Part shown: positions 1-11,776 of the stretch, in pieces
Position numbering within the stretch: position 1 is the stretch's first letter
How the letters are laid out: every line of letters starts with the position of its first letter
Source of the DNA: Panaeolus papilionaceus
Lineage: Eukaryota; Basidiomycota; Agaricomycetes; Agaricales
Direction: 5' to 3'
Assembly (NCBI GenBank): GCA_015501605.1
Contig: JADNRZ010000005.1
Coordinates: 124,001-188,000 of the forward strand
Length of the DNA: 64,000 nucleotides
Notes under the pieces: model-generated
The model's input: only the letters and a program-made list of their open reading frames with translations
Database searches by the model: none
Told to the model about the DNA's origin: nothing
Program-made: the position numbers and the translations under genes

Positions 1-640
1 TTGTAGATCTCCCGGCATGGGCGTGAGTCTGAGCAGCCAAGCCAGAGCGGAAGCGGAGATGGGGATTAAAAATGCGCTGCACTTGAACTATAACAAGAGG
101 AAGGAAAACGTCAACTTTCAAGGAGACGGGGCAAGGTGCCTAGCTGAGACCTACTAGTGATTCGGAGAAGCCTAAGGTTGCGTTGGGGAATTGATTGTCC
201 TTGCAGTGAAGGATTTGTCAACTGCTGGTTGAACCTTGAAGGGATGTGGCGCGATATGTAGCGATATATCGTGACGGTAATCAGATTGTGAAAGAAGAGC
301 TTGCATTGTTGTGCGCCGTCGAGCTGAACCAGCTAGCAGTAGGACCAGTGGGCAAGGGTAGGTAGAGACTGTGACATTTGTCGCTAGTAGGGATTTCGGA
401 TGAGCTAGGCTAGGATAATGTCGTAGTAATTTCCATGAAAGTCGGTGGCTCTGAGTGTGGTGGTAATGTGTTGACTGTCAGAATCAATGTGTTGACGTCG
501 TTATGAGCTGGCGAACAGAACCAGGTCCTTTGTGAGTTCACAGTACGTGCGGGCTGTTCAGGATCCAGAAAATGGATAACAAGATAGACATGGGCCGAGC
601 ATGCGACTGTCATCCCGCTGGCCAGGGAGAGGCGCAAATT
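1..640. repeat. Dispersed repeat, copy 1 (truncated by window start)
   Basis: This segment matches positions about 9917-10577 over most of its length with scattered substitutions and small indels. For example, the phrase ttgtagatctccc opens both copies, and both contain the block around the sentence ctggcgaacagaaccaggtc / ctggcgaacggaaccaggtc. No protein family is recognisable; the minus-strand reading frames are interrupted differently in the two copies. The right edge falls near 640 because similarity to the second copy stops there. The left edge is outside the window. It is probably an old transposon fragment or duplicated intergenic DNA, but its class cannot be assigned from sequence alone. 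Confidence 0.7.
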
Positions 641-734
641 GAACATCGACGTCTCTTATTGAGGAGGGAAGTGTGGATTGAGTCGTCAAGGGTTGACTCG
701 ATCACGTGACCAGTGATGGTCTGTGTCACTGTCC

Positions 735-1000
735 AAGTGGATTGCCAATGAACGGATCGAAAAGAAACCTTGAATGTCGATTTATCCCACTTTGCAACAG
801 ATCATATCACATTGTTAGTTAGCATCCATTTGTGTTCGTGCGCCTCGCTTTCGACTTGACCTCTCCATATTTGTATGATTACTCTTGTCGTTTATGCTCC
901 CCTTACCGTCGGACTCTTTCTCGTTTTGATGTACATACATACATACTACGTTTCCTCCCCCATTGTTTCGCGTTGAGTAGTTTATAAAAGTCAATTTTCT
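735..1000 (+). pseudogene. 3' scrap of a GTPase gene (unit A)
   Basis: From about 735 the DNA resembles the last codons and 3' flank of the GTPase genes: the segment ggattgccaa near 739 corresponds to the codons for W-I-A-K close to the C-terminus of the intact copies. It is followed by the shared 3'-flank phrase catccatttgtgttcg (about 824). The rest of the gene is absent because unrelated repeat DNA abuts it. It marks the end of a fourth head-to-tail unit whose 5' part has been lost. Identification rests on alignment by eye with 7199-7320 and 17990-18090. Confidence 0.65.
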
Positions 1001-1219
1001 CCTAGTCCTGGTTCTGACCATGCACCCGACAGCAAAGCTCACACCATATCGACGGATTCGAAACGCAAGCAGGTGGAGGATCGGATGTTTTGGAGTAATC
1101 CGCGCAGAGCGTGACACCCAAGGCTTTTTGGACCAACTCGATGATCAATCTCAAGTCGATTCCATATTCGATAGCCATTCATTAGTTTTTTCGTTCCTAG
1201 TAAAACCCAGCTATTTACA

Positions 1220-3675
1220 TCTAACTACCCAAAACCCCAAAAGTTCACCAATGACATCCCGATGCCTCTCTGGCACACCTACATTCATCTTCGTCCTTTT
1301 CTTCTTTCTCCTTCTCATCTTCCCCATCCTCACCTTTACCTCGTAACCGCTCTCCTCCGCACTCTCGTCACCGCTCTCACCACTCTCCTCCTTCTCACCA
1401 CTCTCCTCACCGCCCTCCTCTGCATCAGCCTTCACACCGTCCACACCCCTGGGGGAAATATCCATCCCCTTGGTGTGATTAATCTTCGTTTCGAAAAGCT
1501 ACAACGCGAGAATTATAAAGCCAGTCAGTCACCACACCACAAAAGGAATGAAAAGATAAAAGGAATGGAGATGACGAGACAAAAGATGAGAAATGTCTTC
1601 GTGATGCAAAAAAGTAGAAACGATGATGTACAACGACGCAAATGAAACACGCAAACCAAAACCCACCCCCAAACTCAAAGTATTATACGTATGATCCAAA
1701 TAATCCTCCATCGCACAACGACGCTTCGTAAATGCCTCCGAAAAGATCTTGGTCATTGTCGACATGGCACATGATGAAGCGTCGAGTGTGAAAGGAGCTC
1801 GCAGAGGGAGCTGTGGATGGCTTGGGTGTTCATTGGGTCGGGTTCGGTGTCGATCAATCGGTCTGTGGTATGGATCATATGAGCCGTTAGCACCAAGTTG
1901 GGTACCGGTAGAAATGGGGATGAAGGATGACGAGAAAAAAATAGGTACGCACCATTAACCCCGTTGATGTCGACCTTATGAATTATGTACATTAACGCGG
2001 GGTGTCGTTTCAGCATGTAATAAGTGAACGGGATGACCATATCTACCGCAGCAGGAGGTGAGGAGAGGGAGAGTCGAGCAAGATGCTTGATGAATGAGGC
2101 CAGGAGGGCGGTGGGGAGGTGACTATTCAAATCAATGATAGGTTGGGTGAGCAGTGATAAATGAGAGTGTTTAGTTGGGCAAATGAGAGGAGGCTCACCA
2201 ACAGCTCCATAAGACGGAAGAGCCGTGAGCGATGCTTCAAACGCAACACATCACAATGCTTCAAACACATATAAGCGGGTATAAAACGACGGGTAATCAC
2301 TGTCCACATCTGTCAGCCTCCAAAAAAGAAACACCTTCCGCGAGTTAGAGGGAATCCAAAAAATGCACAGATTATACTCCTTAATCAACACCAACGATGC
2401 ATTCGGCGCTAAGAACATCACAGACCCACCCATATCCACACACGGGCTGACCCAGTCCATCACCAAGAACGGTTGCGTCAAATGTGGGAGCGTCCTGCAT
2501 GATGCATCAGGTTCAGCACCCCGTAGCAAGCGCTTGCCGCGTCTCCTCTTCAGCGCCGACAGAAAGACGGGGCATAGGAGAAGTAACCGGGTTTGTGTGG
2601 GGACGGCCTAGCGCGAGTGCAGAGAGGAAGGAGACTGATGTGTGGGCATGCGGTGTCAATGAAGCGCATGGAAGGACCTTTTGCACCTCTTCGAAGAATT
2701 TCCGCCAATCGTCCTCCGTGTCTCCAGATGGATACATCTCGTCACTTTCAGAATTATTTTTATTTTCGTCGTTATTGTTTGTGTTTAAACTTTTGGGATT
2801 TGGGGGTTTGGTGGCGAATTCGGCGACCCCCTTAAGTTGAGCTCTTCAGGTTCGGTGGGGAATTGTGGTGAGGCTCCCTAGGACTGAGGGAAGGTTGGCG
2901 GCTAAGTGAGGATATGAAACGTGCTAGTGGTTGATTAAGAGAGTTCGGCGGAGTATTAGTCGATAGTTAGAGAGTGAAAGCAGTGAGAGATAGAGAAAAC
3001 ATACCCAGATTCGCGGGGGGAATACTAGCTAATGTAATTACGTACATTGAACCAGTCTCGTAGAATAGGTTCGGCATGTCTGGGTCAATTCGTCCATCGT
3101 CCACCTTCTCCGACAAATTTAGCTGTGATGGCGAGTAGATAAGGAGGGACGAGACACTTTTGCAGCAATGCAATACGTGGAATTGGGGTTACGGCTTAAA
3201 AGCATTGGTGGGTTTGAATACGACGTCGAGAGGTGTTGGGGTAACCAGAGTAGAACCTGTAGCGCTGAAGTCTAATCTCATGGTCGGGCTTGTCTATACC
3301 CTTGAAAATGAGGAAGCCACGCGCCCTCAAAAACCTTTCCTTGTGGTTCAAACGTTCAACAACCTACGCAAGAAATCTGGAGATGTTTGAGATCTCTCCC
3401 AAATCCACGCTGTAACCACCTCCACAGCTCATTTCAGCCCAGACCCATGTTACCACTTAGATTAATAAACACTCATACCGATATAGCGCATAAATAGCTT
3501 TAGACCCCCCTTGCACAGCCTGTGTTCCTTCCATTACCGACAGGAGATCGGCGAGCGGAAGTTCAGAGACCCGTACTTTGATACGACTTGCTTCTAATAA
3601 TTTGAAAGTTAGGGTGACGTCAGTTTTCTAAAGAGTTGACAGCTTTTGGTGCGGGAAAAGAGGGGAGGGAGGCAT
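1220..3675 (-). pseudogene. NOC4 pseudogene 1
   Basis: This is a decayed copy of the NOC4 gene at 18,698-21,179. Segments matching nearly every exon can be followed in order on the minus strand: a start region at 3675, the stretch ending in DPDMPNLFYETGS, the acidic DWRKFFEE segment near 2700, the PHLTQPFLVMDW helix near 2450, the RHPALMYIIHKVD segment near 2000 and the C-terminal ERHRDVIGEL near 1240. The start codon is followed by a stop at codon 16, the reading frame shifts repeatedly, and the terminal stop of the functional gene is lost. It is convergent with the GTPase scrap upstream, as in the intact unit. It cannot encode a working protein. Confidence 0.85.
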
Positions 3676-3707
3676 ATTGTATGATTGAGTGAGCGAGCAA
3701 GGTTGAA

Positions 3708-3790
3708 CGTTGAGGACCGTCTAAACATCGCCAAAATTTAGCTGACTTGATCAATTTGGTCGTGATGGGTGAGGGCTTCTCACTCAGGGG
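3708..3790 (-). promoter_or_regulatory. Conserved NOC4 upstream block (copy A)
   Basis: The block around ccaaaatttagctgac and gatcaatttggtcg is kept almost unchanged at 14,455-14,540 and, more diverged, upstream of the intact NOC4 gene at about 21,225-21,290. Its position just 5' of the start codon in three copies suggests it is the NOC4 core promoter that was duplicated with the gene. No named binding site was recognised with certainty. Confidence 0.4.
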
Positions 3791-3879
3791 CAGTAGATCC
3801 AAGAGTTGCCCTCTCTCTTTTTAGATTTTTCATCTGCCCCAATAATTTATGGAACCGACTGCGACGACCTCTATTCCCG

Positions 3880-4760
3880 CCTTTGATGAGCCAAGCATCG
3901 AAATCCCCCTACTCTTCGATTTCTCGATATTTTTCCGTGTATTTCTATTCGCGTCGGCGATTCGTTCGTGCGTTGCGCGCCCGTGGTCTCCGAAGATCCG
4001 AATATTTATTTTTTTGATTTCTATAATTTTCTGTAGCTTGACACATGAGGTGTATGTCGTTTACGGGAAATCCAAGCTCTGTTTCCCCCTCATGTTCCGT
4101 GTTTCGTTCTCGTTCGTTGGCTGGTGTTCGTGTGCACCTTATTAGTTAGCGTTTATCCACATCACTTTCGTCCTATTCCTCTCCTTCTTCGTCCCCGTTT
4201 TACCTCACACTCGCCTTCCCATCCCCTCTCCTCATGTCTCTCTCTCTCTCACATTGCCCCACGAACTCGTTGACGAGCTCAGCAGCCGTATCCCCCTATT
4301 TCGATTTATCCACATTTTTCTGCTTTTTTATATCTGGATCAGCTCTTTGTTCACGCATTGTGCGCTCTTGGTTTCCGGCTATTCGATTATTTACACTTTT
4401 TTTCATTTCTATGACTCTTCTTCAGGGTAGATTTACATATGTCGTGTACAAAGGTTACGAAGAATGCAATTCACTCGTTTTTCCCTCGTAATTCGTGTTT
4501 CGTGTCCGTGTTTCGTCCTTCGTCATCGTCCTGAGTCCGTGTCACCTTCTTTAGCGTTTCCACTCGTGATATTTGTCGTCTGTGCCTATTCTTCGTCTCC
4601 ACCCCTCTCTCGCTCACATCACCTTCCTTCATCCTCACTTCCTTCACATGTAGAGCCACAAACTTGCGATCACCTTCGCTTCCCATCCCATTATCTCATC
4701 TCCCAGGTACACCTTCACCACCACTCGCCTTTCACAAACATCTCCCCATGAGCACATCAC
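3880..4760. repeat. Degenerate direct repeat (about 400 bp) upstream of GTPase 1
   Basis: Two tandem segments resemble each other. One contains atccccctactcttcgatttctcgatattt with a following gcgcccgtggtctccga; the other contains atccccctatttcgatttatcc with gcgctcttggtttccggc, about 400 bp downstream. Each is followed by a Pol-II-like C/T-rich stretch and a gcgtttatccac / gcgtttccactc phrase. The same pair occurs at 14,640-15,450, so the tandem duplication is older than the duplication of the unit. Short open frames run through it but are not kept between copies, so no gene is called. Confidence 0.55.
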
Positions 4761-5292
4761 CGGCCTTCACTCACCCTTCCTCGGAATCTGCCCACGTGCA
4801 CATCGACTATTTCAAGAATGGAGTGTTGAACTCACGTTAGATAGACGAGGTTGACTTTATACGTTACATTTATAACAATGGGGTTGCAAATAGAAAGCTG
4901 GATGAGTAGCCAAAGGACCGAGGTTGCGCCGATTGTCACTATGGGAGTATATTTAGTAAAACCTCACACATCGTTGTGACAGAGCAAGACATCCATGCCT
5001 TGGGTTTAGCGCGTTTAACACCGCTAAATTTTACAATAAACATGACAAGGTCTTCATTATAGACACTCGGGACTTTTTTAGAGAGAGTCTAGCATTGTAG
5101 CCTGGAGAGCACACCATTCGCAATAACCAGTGATCCTTGGTGCGATCGAACTTTGATGACGCCTGTCAGATAAGTGTCATGTGCCTCTTCGTAACACGTT
5201 CTTCCAATGGTCTTGAGCTTGAAACTAACCATCATCAAAGCAAACCATCTTTGCCCTGCGTGCTTTCCCTCGAATTAGTTTCACCTATTGTT

Positions 5293-7236
5293 ATGCCAAG
5301 CCAACCCGTAATCACTGGAGAAGTTTCCATCAAGCCAAACCCAACATGGGCACCTCAACATTTCCCCTCCTGTATAATGTGCATCAGTTGTCTGCAATCT
5401 ATAGATTCTTGCACTAACAGAAGATTTCTGAGCAGGATCATGGGGCCAACTGGGTCAGGAAAGAGCACAGTCAGTCCTGAGAGTCATGATTCATATCTTC
5501 ATGTCACTGATGTAGCTTCTTGACCCAGTTCATTGAGGCACTTGCTGGCAAGGACCAATCTTTGGGCATCTCAAAGGATCAACTGGCTGGATTCACTCAA
5601 GATGTCACTGCTTATGAAGTGGTCAATACCAAAATACAGAATCAGTATGGCAATAGCTCTTCTGTGTGGCTGATTGACACTCCAGGATTCTCAGATAGCA
5701 AGATTTCTGAGCTGGAGGTTATCAGCAAGGCAAAACATTGGATATCTGATCAAAAAATGTGAGTAGCACATCAGTGTAGGGATTTCATGACCATGCTGCT
5801 GATGATATTATACTGCTTTTGCTCATAAGTGGCTGGATTGAACACATTCTCTACTTCTGTCCAATAACTGACACCAGGGTCCCAGGAAGCAAGAGAAGGA
5901 CTATACAAATGCTACAGTCGTTATTTGAAATAACAAAAGGTTCTGCTCCCCATGTAAACATATTAACAACAATGTGGGACAGATTGGGCAACCCACAGGC
6001 AAGGGAGCGAGCAGAAAAACATTTTTCACAGCTCCAAGATGACATTTGGAAGGTGCCTTTTAACATCTAATATTGTGAACTGAGCTCACTCCAGAATCAT
6101 AACAGGAGGTTGTCAGTCGTGGTGGTAACATTATGAGGTTCTGCAATACTCAAGAATCTGCTCTTGAAGTCCTGAAGGTTTCTGTGGAAAAGACATATAC
6201 TGGTTATCCAGCTAGACACAGAAGACCCCCTCTTTTCCACACCCAGCCTACCACAGGCGATCCATATTTCCCATCATTGTACCAGGAGCTCCTGGACCGA
6301 GTCACTAATTGTCAACAACAGATAGAAGGACTTCAAATGGAGACAGTCCATCTCACTACCAACCCTGACCCACAGCTTGCTGCTGCTGTTATTCCAAAAC
6401 TTCAGGAGATCAAGCAAGATCTTACCAAGTTTCTGGAACAATTAGTTGAAACTGGTGCTCCGCCTGAAGGATTTGCTCATGCAGCAGCATGTGTTGTATC
6501 TCAGTACCTACTTGCCAGGCATACGGAGGATGCACAAGAGGATGATGCGAAACTCAGCACCGCAATCAAAGATAGACTAGGTGAACTCAAGGGATTTAAT
6601 GATGATTGTGGTGTACATTGTATGTCATCATCCCTACTCTTTTGAATCCTAGTTTGGATAACTTGCTCTCTAGTTTTTGGTTGCTGTTGGCCAGACTTGC
6701 ATCCTAAAGTCAAACCTATAGTTTTTGACAATTGCGTCAGGCTGACAAAGACCCGTCAACAAGAAGATCGGTCGCACTGTCTGGAGCCACTCCGACAGGT
6801 CATTGCTCTGGCATCTTCGACATGGGACATTTATTCAAGCATTGATCCTCTCAACGAGGATAGGAACAAACTACGATGGCAACCAGAACATTTTAACCCT
6901 CCACCCCCCGAGTTCGCCCAGGTGCGAGCACAGCTCATCTATTGGTACCTACTCGCCGATGTCAATGATGCCAAGGGTGTTGTCCAAATATTTCAAGATG
7001 CCTTAAAACAACTTCGCGGCCAATCCGACGATGTTAAACGACGCAAAGCAATCTTCAAGGCCGAACTAGCCAAAGCCAAGGACACTCTCGCACAGTCGGC
7101 TCTGGTGCTGATCGAATATGGGAACCCTCCTGAAGGTTACGAGCGGGTTGACATCAACTATCGATATTTGCCCGTCAAGGCGTGTGTTGCGCACGCTAAA
7201 TGGATTGCCAAGGGACGGCTCGGAATGAAATCTTGA
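5293..7236 (+). CDS. Septin/AIG1-like P-loop GTPase 1
   Basis: Six exons join in frame to 549 codons: 5293-5378, 5436-5469, 5529-5758, 5830-6052, 6106-6619 and 6674-7236. The 34-nt second exon carries most of the P-loop, GPTGSGKS (residues 32-39). Further G motifs are DTPGF (90-94), a G4-like TTMWD (163-167) and a G5-like RFCNT (202-206). This order fits TRAFAC-class GTPases of the septin/AIG1 kind, with an atypical G4. The rest is mostly helical and has two similar helical units, each ending in a GxPPEG box (about 307 and 512). No signal peptide or membrane span is seen. Splice sites were set by agreement with the copies at 16,077 and 26,205. The ATG is the first in-frame one and is shared by the copies; the true 5' end could lie further upstream. 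Cellular role unknown. Confidence 0.85.
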
Positions 7237-7540
7237 CCAGCAACTTATCTCGCTTTGCCAAGAATCATATTGTTCCTACTTAGCTAACTACCATCCATTT
7301 GTGTCTGTACGCCTTGTTTTTGGTTTTAACTCTCCGTGTTTGTATGATTACTGTCGTTATGCTCCCCCTCCCTCTGACTTTCTCATTTCGACGTACATAT
7401 GCTTTCCTTCCGTGTTGTTTCGCATTAAATAGCTTCCTAAAAGAGTCATCCCTCTCTATGTTGTGTATCATCATCTATGCATTTCAATACATATTCATTC
7501 TTTCGTCTCTAAAGCCCAGTCATACACATTCACCCAGCCT
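7237..7540. other. GTPase 1 3' flank
   Basis: This is non-coding DNA shared with the other units: it contains the catccatttgtg phrase and a cgtacat-rich stretch also found after the other GTPase copies. It joins directly to the truncated NOC4 copy, so the last NOC4 exons are missing here. No gene is seen. Confidence 0.5.
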
Positions 7541-8755
7541 AAATCCCCCATTGGGTCGGGTTCGGTGTCGAGGAATGGGTCTGTGATGGGAGGGAGAATG
7601 TTCCGAGTTGAGTGCGTGAGGCAAGGCAAATCAATGAGGCAAGGAGGGCGGCGAGGAAGAGGCTGTTGAAATCGATGATCGGCTAAGCGAGTAGAAATGG
7701 ATGAGAGCAGATTGAGAAAGAAAATGAGACGTACGTCGGGCTTAAAAACAACACTGTGAGACGGAAGAATCGTCGGCGATGCTTCAAATGCAACACGTCG
7801 TAATCTCAAAAGAGGCACAAGCGGGTATAAAACGACGGGTAATCGCTGCCCAGATCTGTCAGTCAACCACCAAGGGAAAGATAAAAGCGAAAAAAAACGC
7901 ACAGATTATACTCGCTAATCATCCCAAACAACACGTTCAGCGGTAACGACCACAAGGACCCACCCATATTCATACAGAGGCTAATCCGACCCATCACCAA
8001 AAACGGGCGCGTCAAATGCGGGAGCACACCGCGATGCATGAGGTTCAATGCCCTCATTGCGTCTCCTCATCAGAACCAATTGAAAGACGGGGTACAAGCA
8101 TTAACCACATCTGAATAAAGACCGCTTTATGGGAGTTGAGCGAGTATGGGGACTGGTGTGCGGACATGCGGTGTAAGCGCATGGCGGGACCTTTTGAACC
8201 CTCCGACGTCTTCTCCTCTTCCAAGAATTTCCCCCAATCGTCGTTGTCGTCCCCAGAAAGGTCAACGTTGTCATTTTCAGAATCGTGTTCGTCATCATTG
8301 TCAACGTTGGATTTGGACTTTTTAGATTTTGGAGGTTTGGTGGTGGATTCGGCGACCCCCCTGAGTTGAGCTCTTCAGCTTCGGTGTGATGAGGCATTCT
8401 ATTGAGGTTGGTGGCGAGGTAAGGTTGTGAATTATGCGGGTGGTTGGATAAAAGAGTTCTGTAGAAGATTCATCGGAAATTAGAAGGTGGATGCAAGTAT
8501 AAATGGAGAGAACATACGTGGATTCTCTGAAGAAGAACCATCTAATGTCGTCATGCGCACTGATCCACGTCACGAAAAACAGATCCAGCACGTCTGGGTA
8601 AATTCGTGCATCAGTCATTTTCTTGGACGAATTTCGTTGTGAAGGCGGGCATAGGACTAGTGAAAAGATTGTTTTGCAGAAACAGAATACATGGATTGAG
8701 ATCGCGGCTTTGAAAAATTAAGTACAGGAAGATTTGGAATATGAAGTTTGCTGAC
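7540..8755 (-). pseudogene. NOC4 pseudogene 2 (both ends lost)
   Basis: This is a partial copy of NOC4. It begins within the exon encoding DPFLDTEPDP (near 7575), so the C-terminal acidic tail is missing. It retains the RHPALMY-region relics, the PHLTRPFLVMGR helix (near 8000), an acidic exon with the DWGKFLEE-like segment (near 8230) and the exon ending in DDIRWFFFRES (near 8530). It stops near 8755, so exon 1 and the promoter are absent. Frameshifts and stops interrupt every exon. It lies between GTPase 1 and the minisatellite-bearing insertion. Confidence 0.82.
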
Positions 8756-9044
8756 GTCCAATTTCGTGGTCAGTCCCGTCCGTCTTGATCTTCCCAACGC
8801 TCGTCGTCTAGGGGTAGTTGTAGCCTAGAGGCTACAGTGTGAGGGTGGAAAGAGGGCAGTAACCCGACGACCACTTCCCAGCTTTGCAGGTTCAGGACCA
8901 AAGGTCGGAGGAGGATGCACCCCAGAGAGCGACACTGCCCAGCCGATGTCAAACATGGCTCGTCTCCGATGGCGGGTGAGAGGAGCCTACGACGCCAGAC
9001 ACAAAACAAAGTCAACCCATGTGTATGCGGTGTGCAAACCACGT

Positions 9045-9385
9045 AATTGGGTGTGTCGACCGGAAGTGGTATGGAGACCACGAAGATGGATACATAGACC
9101 TGACGGCGAATGAGCGACTGTAACTGGGTGGGTGTAGACCACAAATAATGGGTGTAACCCGACACGGTGTTTAAACCGTAAGGAAGCAGGTGTGCAACCT
9201 GATGGGGTGTAAACCCGACGTGGTGCGTAAACCACACAAATGAGGCACCGTAAACCTCGCGTGGTGAGTGAACCACAAAGATATGGTGCGTAAACCCAGC
9301 GTGATGCGTAAACAACAAAAATGGGGGTAGACCCTGTAGGAGGCAGAGAGCCATGTAGAGGGTATGTAGACCCAACACTGTGCGT
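9045..9385. repeat. Degenerate minisatellite, unit about 41 bp
   Basis: A phrase of the type gtgtaaaccc-gacgtggtgcgtaaacc-acaaaaatg recurs with variation, most clearly from about 9200 to 9345 (units beginning near 9207, 9249 and 9290). More eroded units extend upstream to about 9045. Each unit contains the short inverted pair GTAAACC / GGTTTAC. The repeat opens a 209-codon minus-strand frame rich in F-T-H-H, which is a consequence of the repetition rather than a gene. It lies in DNA inserted between units B and C. Confidence 0.65.
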
Positions 9386-9916
9386 TGTGTGACAACCAAC
9401 TACAGGACAAGGTTCACTAGCGAGCATGACGCAAGCAGTTTTTACCTCGTCTTGGCAGGAAGTCGTGGACACATTCATTCAACCATGACTAAAGTCACTA
9501 TAAGTGAATGAGTCGGTGACTTGGAGCGATAGGGATTAGGGAGGTGGGTGTAGGATTGCCGTTGACTACATGCGGGCAAGGGAGAAGCAGGGATAAGATT
9601 GTAAATTGGATGTGGGATGTCATATGGTATCGGATAGATCAGGGGGATGTGCGATGTGGAAAATGTAGTTGAAATGACTGGATAGGGAATATGAGATAGA
9701 AAGAGACAGGGTTCAAGAGGGAGCGACTCACTTATATGCTAACGTTTCAACGAGAGAGAGCCGTGTTGGACAAGACTGACATGTGGATGTTGATGCTTTA
9801 TGCCGTCGTTGTCAATATTAATTTGGGGGTATCTGGGCAGAGTATGTTGGTGACCGTGTTTCTAAATGAGAGATATTAATTCAGAGGAGCGAGCGAGGTG
9901 GTAAAAAATTAACCTT
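9386..9916. other. Intergenic stretch without recognisable gene
   Basis: This lies between the minisatellite and the second copy of the dispersed repeat. It is G-rich on the plus strand, with phrases such as gggatgtggg recurring loosely. No coding segment, RNA gene or transposon end was recognised. It could belong to the same inserted element as its flanking repeats. Confidence 0.4.
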
Positions 9917-10577
9917 GATTTGTAGATCTCCCAGCATGGATGTGCGTCTGCGAGCAGCCGAGCTATAGTGGAAGCGGAGATGGGGATTGAAAATGCGCTG
10001 CACTTGAACTATAACAGGGGGAAGGAAAACGTCAACTTTAAAGGAGAAGGGGCAGGTGCCTAGCTGAAACCTACTAGTGATGCGGAGAAGCACAAGGTTG
10101 CGTTGGGAATTAATTGTCCTCGTAGTCAAGGATTTGTCGACTGCCAGTTGAACCTCAGCGCAGTGTGTAACGACGAATATCGTGGTGACGGTATTCAGAT
10201 TGTGAAACATAGGAGCTTGCATTGGAGTGCGCAGCCGAGCTGAACAAGCTAGCAGTGGGTAAGTAGGTCGATGTTGTGTTGTGAGCACCAGCGGCAAGAG
10301 GTAGGTAGAAACTGTCACACTTGTCGCTGGTAGTGACTTCGGATGAGCTAGGCCAGGATAACGTTGTAGTACTTTCCACAAAAGTCAGTGGCTCTGAGTG
10401 TGGTGGTTTTGTGTTGACGTCGTGATGAGCTGGCGAACGGAACCAGGTCCTTTGTGAGTTGACAGCAGGTGCAAGCTGTTTCAAGATCTAGAAAATGGAG
10501 ACAAGGATAGAGATGAGCCGAGCGCACGACCGTCATTGCGTCGAATAGGGAGCGAGGCAAAGGTGCAAGTTGAAGGT
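9917..10577. repeat. Dispersed repeat, copy 2
   Basis: This copy is similar to 1-640 throughout. In both cases the repeat lies next to a damaged GTPase unit: the unit A scrap at 735, and the unit C upstream region from about 10,700. Its right edge near 10,577 is where similarity to copy 1 ends (copy 1 position about 640). No terminal inverted repeats or target duplication were found by eye. Its association with deletion-scarred units suggests it took part in recombination or inserted before the units broke. Confidence 0.68.
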
Positions 10578-10699
10578 AATTCCCGCAGCTTGATTGGAGG
10601 AATCCATTTTTTCGTTTCATATTGCACGTGATGAATTCGGAACGTTCCGACAACACGACTCTACCGAATATGAGCTTTGTGCACTAGAATTTAAATCTT

Positions 10700-11776
10700 T
10701 TCAATCGTTCCATCCTTTCGACATTGTCTTCCTTATTTTCGTAAGCAATATCATTCATGTCTTCGCTTAAATGGGGTTTTTCATAGGAGGACAACCGTGC
10801 CGCGTGCGGTTCAATGAAGGTTCTATTTCCAATGGTTTACAGGTCGCTTTCGCTCAGCGATTTTCCCCCACCGCGGATGTCGGTCGTCCTATCCCTTTAC
10901 CTTTTAGGGGAATTTCTGCATCGGCCATGGAGCAGTGTTACTTGTCTTTTGTCGTCACCGGCGATTTATCGGACATGGACGTCCTCATTTCATCCCCCAG
11001 TCATATCGCCACCTTCACTCACCGTTTCTCAGGATCTTCCATGCGCGCAACAACAGTTTTCCAATAATGGGGTGTTAGACTCACAGTAGGTAGGCTAGGT
11101 AGACTTTATACGTTGAATTTATGACAATGGCATTGGAAAGAAATCTGGACGAGTGGCCAAAGGAGTGACATTGCGCCTATTGTCACCCTGAGATCGCATT
11201 TAGGAGGACCTCAGGGAGGAAAACCTAGCGCTTACAACGGTTAGAAGCACAGCGTACAGCAAGGGACATAAATCTTTGTCATCTGCCTTCATATAACAAA
11301 GGGGTTAGAATGAATACCAGGTTGGTGGGCGACCATTTCTATTATGTGCCTTTCAATGAGTTATAGAGTGGAAGCCGGGTTAGATTGCATGGCAGGAGTC
11401 TTTAAGAACATCGTTTCCACTATGGTTTAGCGCATCTAACATTGCTATGCTATACTTCGCAATCATCAAGAGAGTGACTTCGTTCGAAATACGAGGCTGT
11501 CTTAGGGAGTGAGAGAGTCTAACATTGTGGCCTCGAGCATACCTCATTCGCAATAAGACGGGGGTCTTTGCTGCGATCGAACTTTTGATTTGATGACATC
11601 GGTGAAATACCCAAGTCAATTGTGGGATACATAAATGATAGTGCATCATGTGCCTCCTCCTGGTTGCTGCAGGTCACAGAAACCCATTCTTCAATGGTCT
11701 TGAGCTTGAAACAAATCATCATCAAGGCAACCCATATTACCACTGTTTACTTTCCCTCGGTCATCGTCCACCCATT
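10700..11776. other. Upstream region of unit C
   Basis: This is a shortened and diverged form of the DNA upstream of GTPases 1 and 2. The block from about 11,060 (tagactttatacgttgaattta) matches 4830-4880 and 15,635-15,660. The block from about 11,515 (gagagtctaacattgtggcc) matches 5085-5105 and 15,866-15,885. The approximately 400-bp repeats seen in the other units are mostly gone. No gene is seen in it. Confidence 0.5.

Noticed and set aside
410..646. Minus-strand frame in dispersed repeat copy 1, with a similar frame at 10,348-10,656
   Set aside because: The frames are homologous only at DNA level; they differ by frameshifts and have no recognisable domain, so they are treated as part of the repeat.
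3849..4751. Plus-strand hydrophobic frames upstream of GTPase 1
   Set aside because: Frames are not conserved in the nearly identical duplicate at 14,640-15,480 and result from T/C-rich repeats.
8770..9478. Minus-strand frame of 209 codons rich in FTHH repeats
   Set aside because: It is produced by the approximately 41-bp minisatellite reading open in several frames; composition is unlike a protein and no splice or start context supports it.
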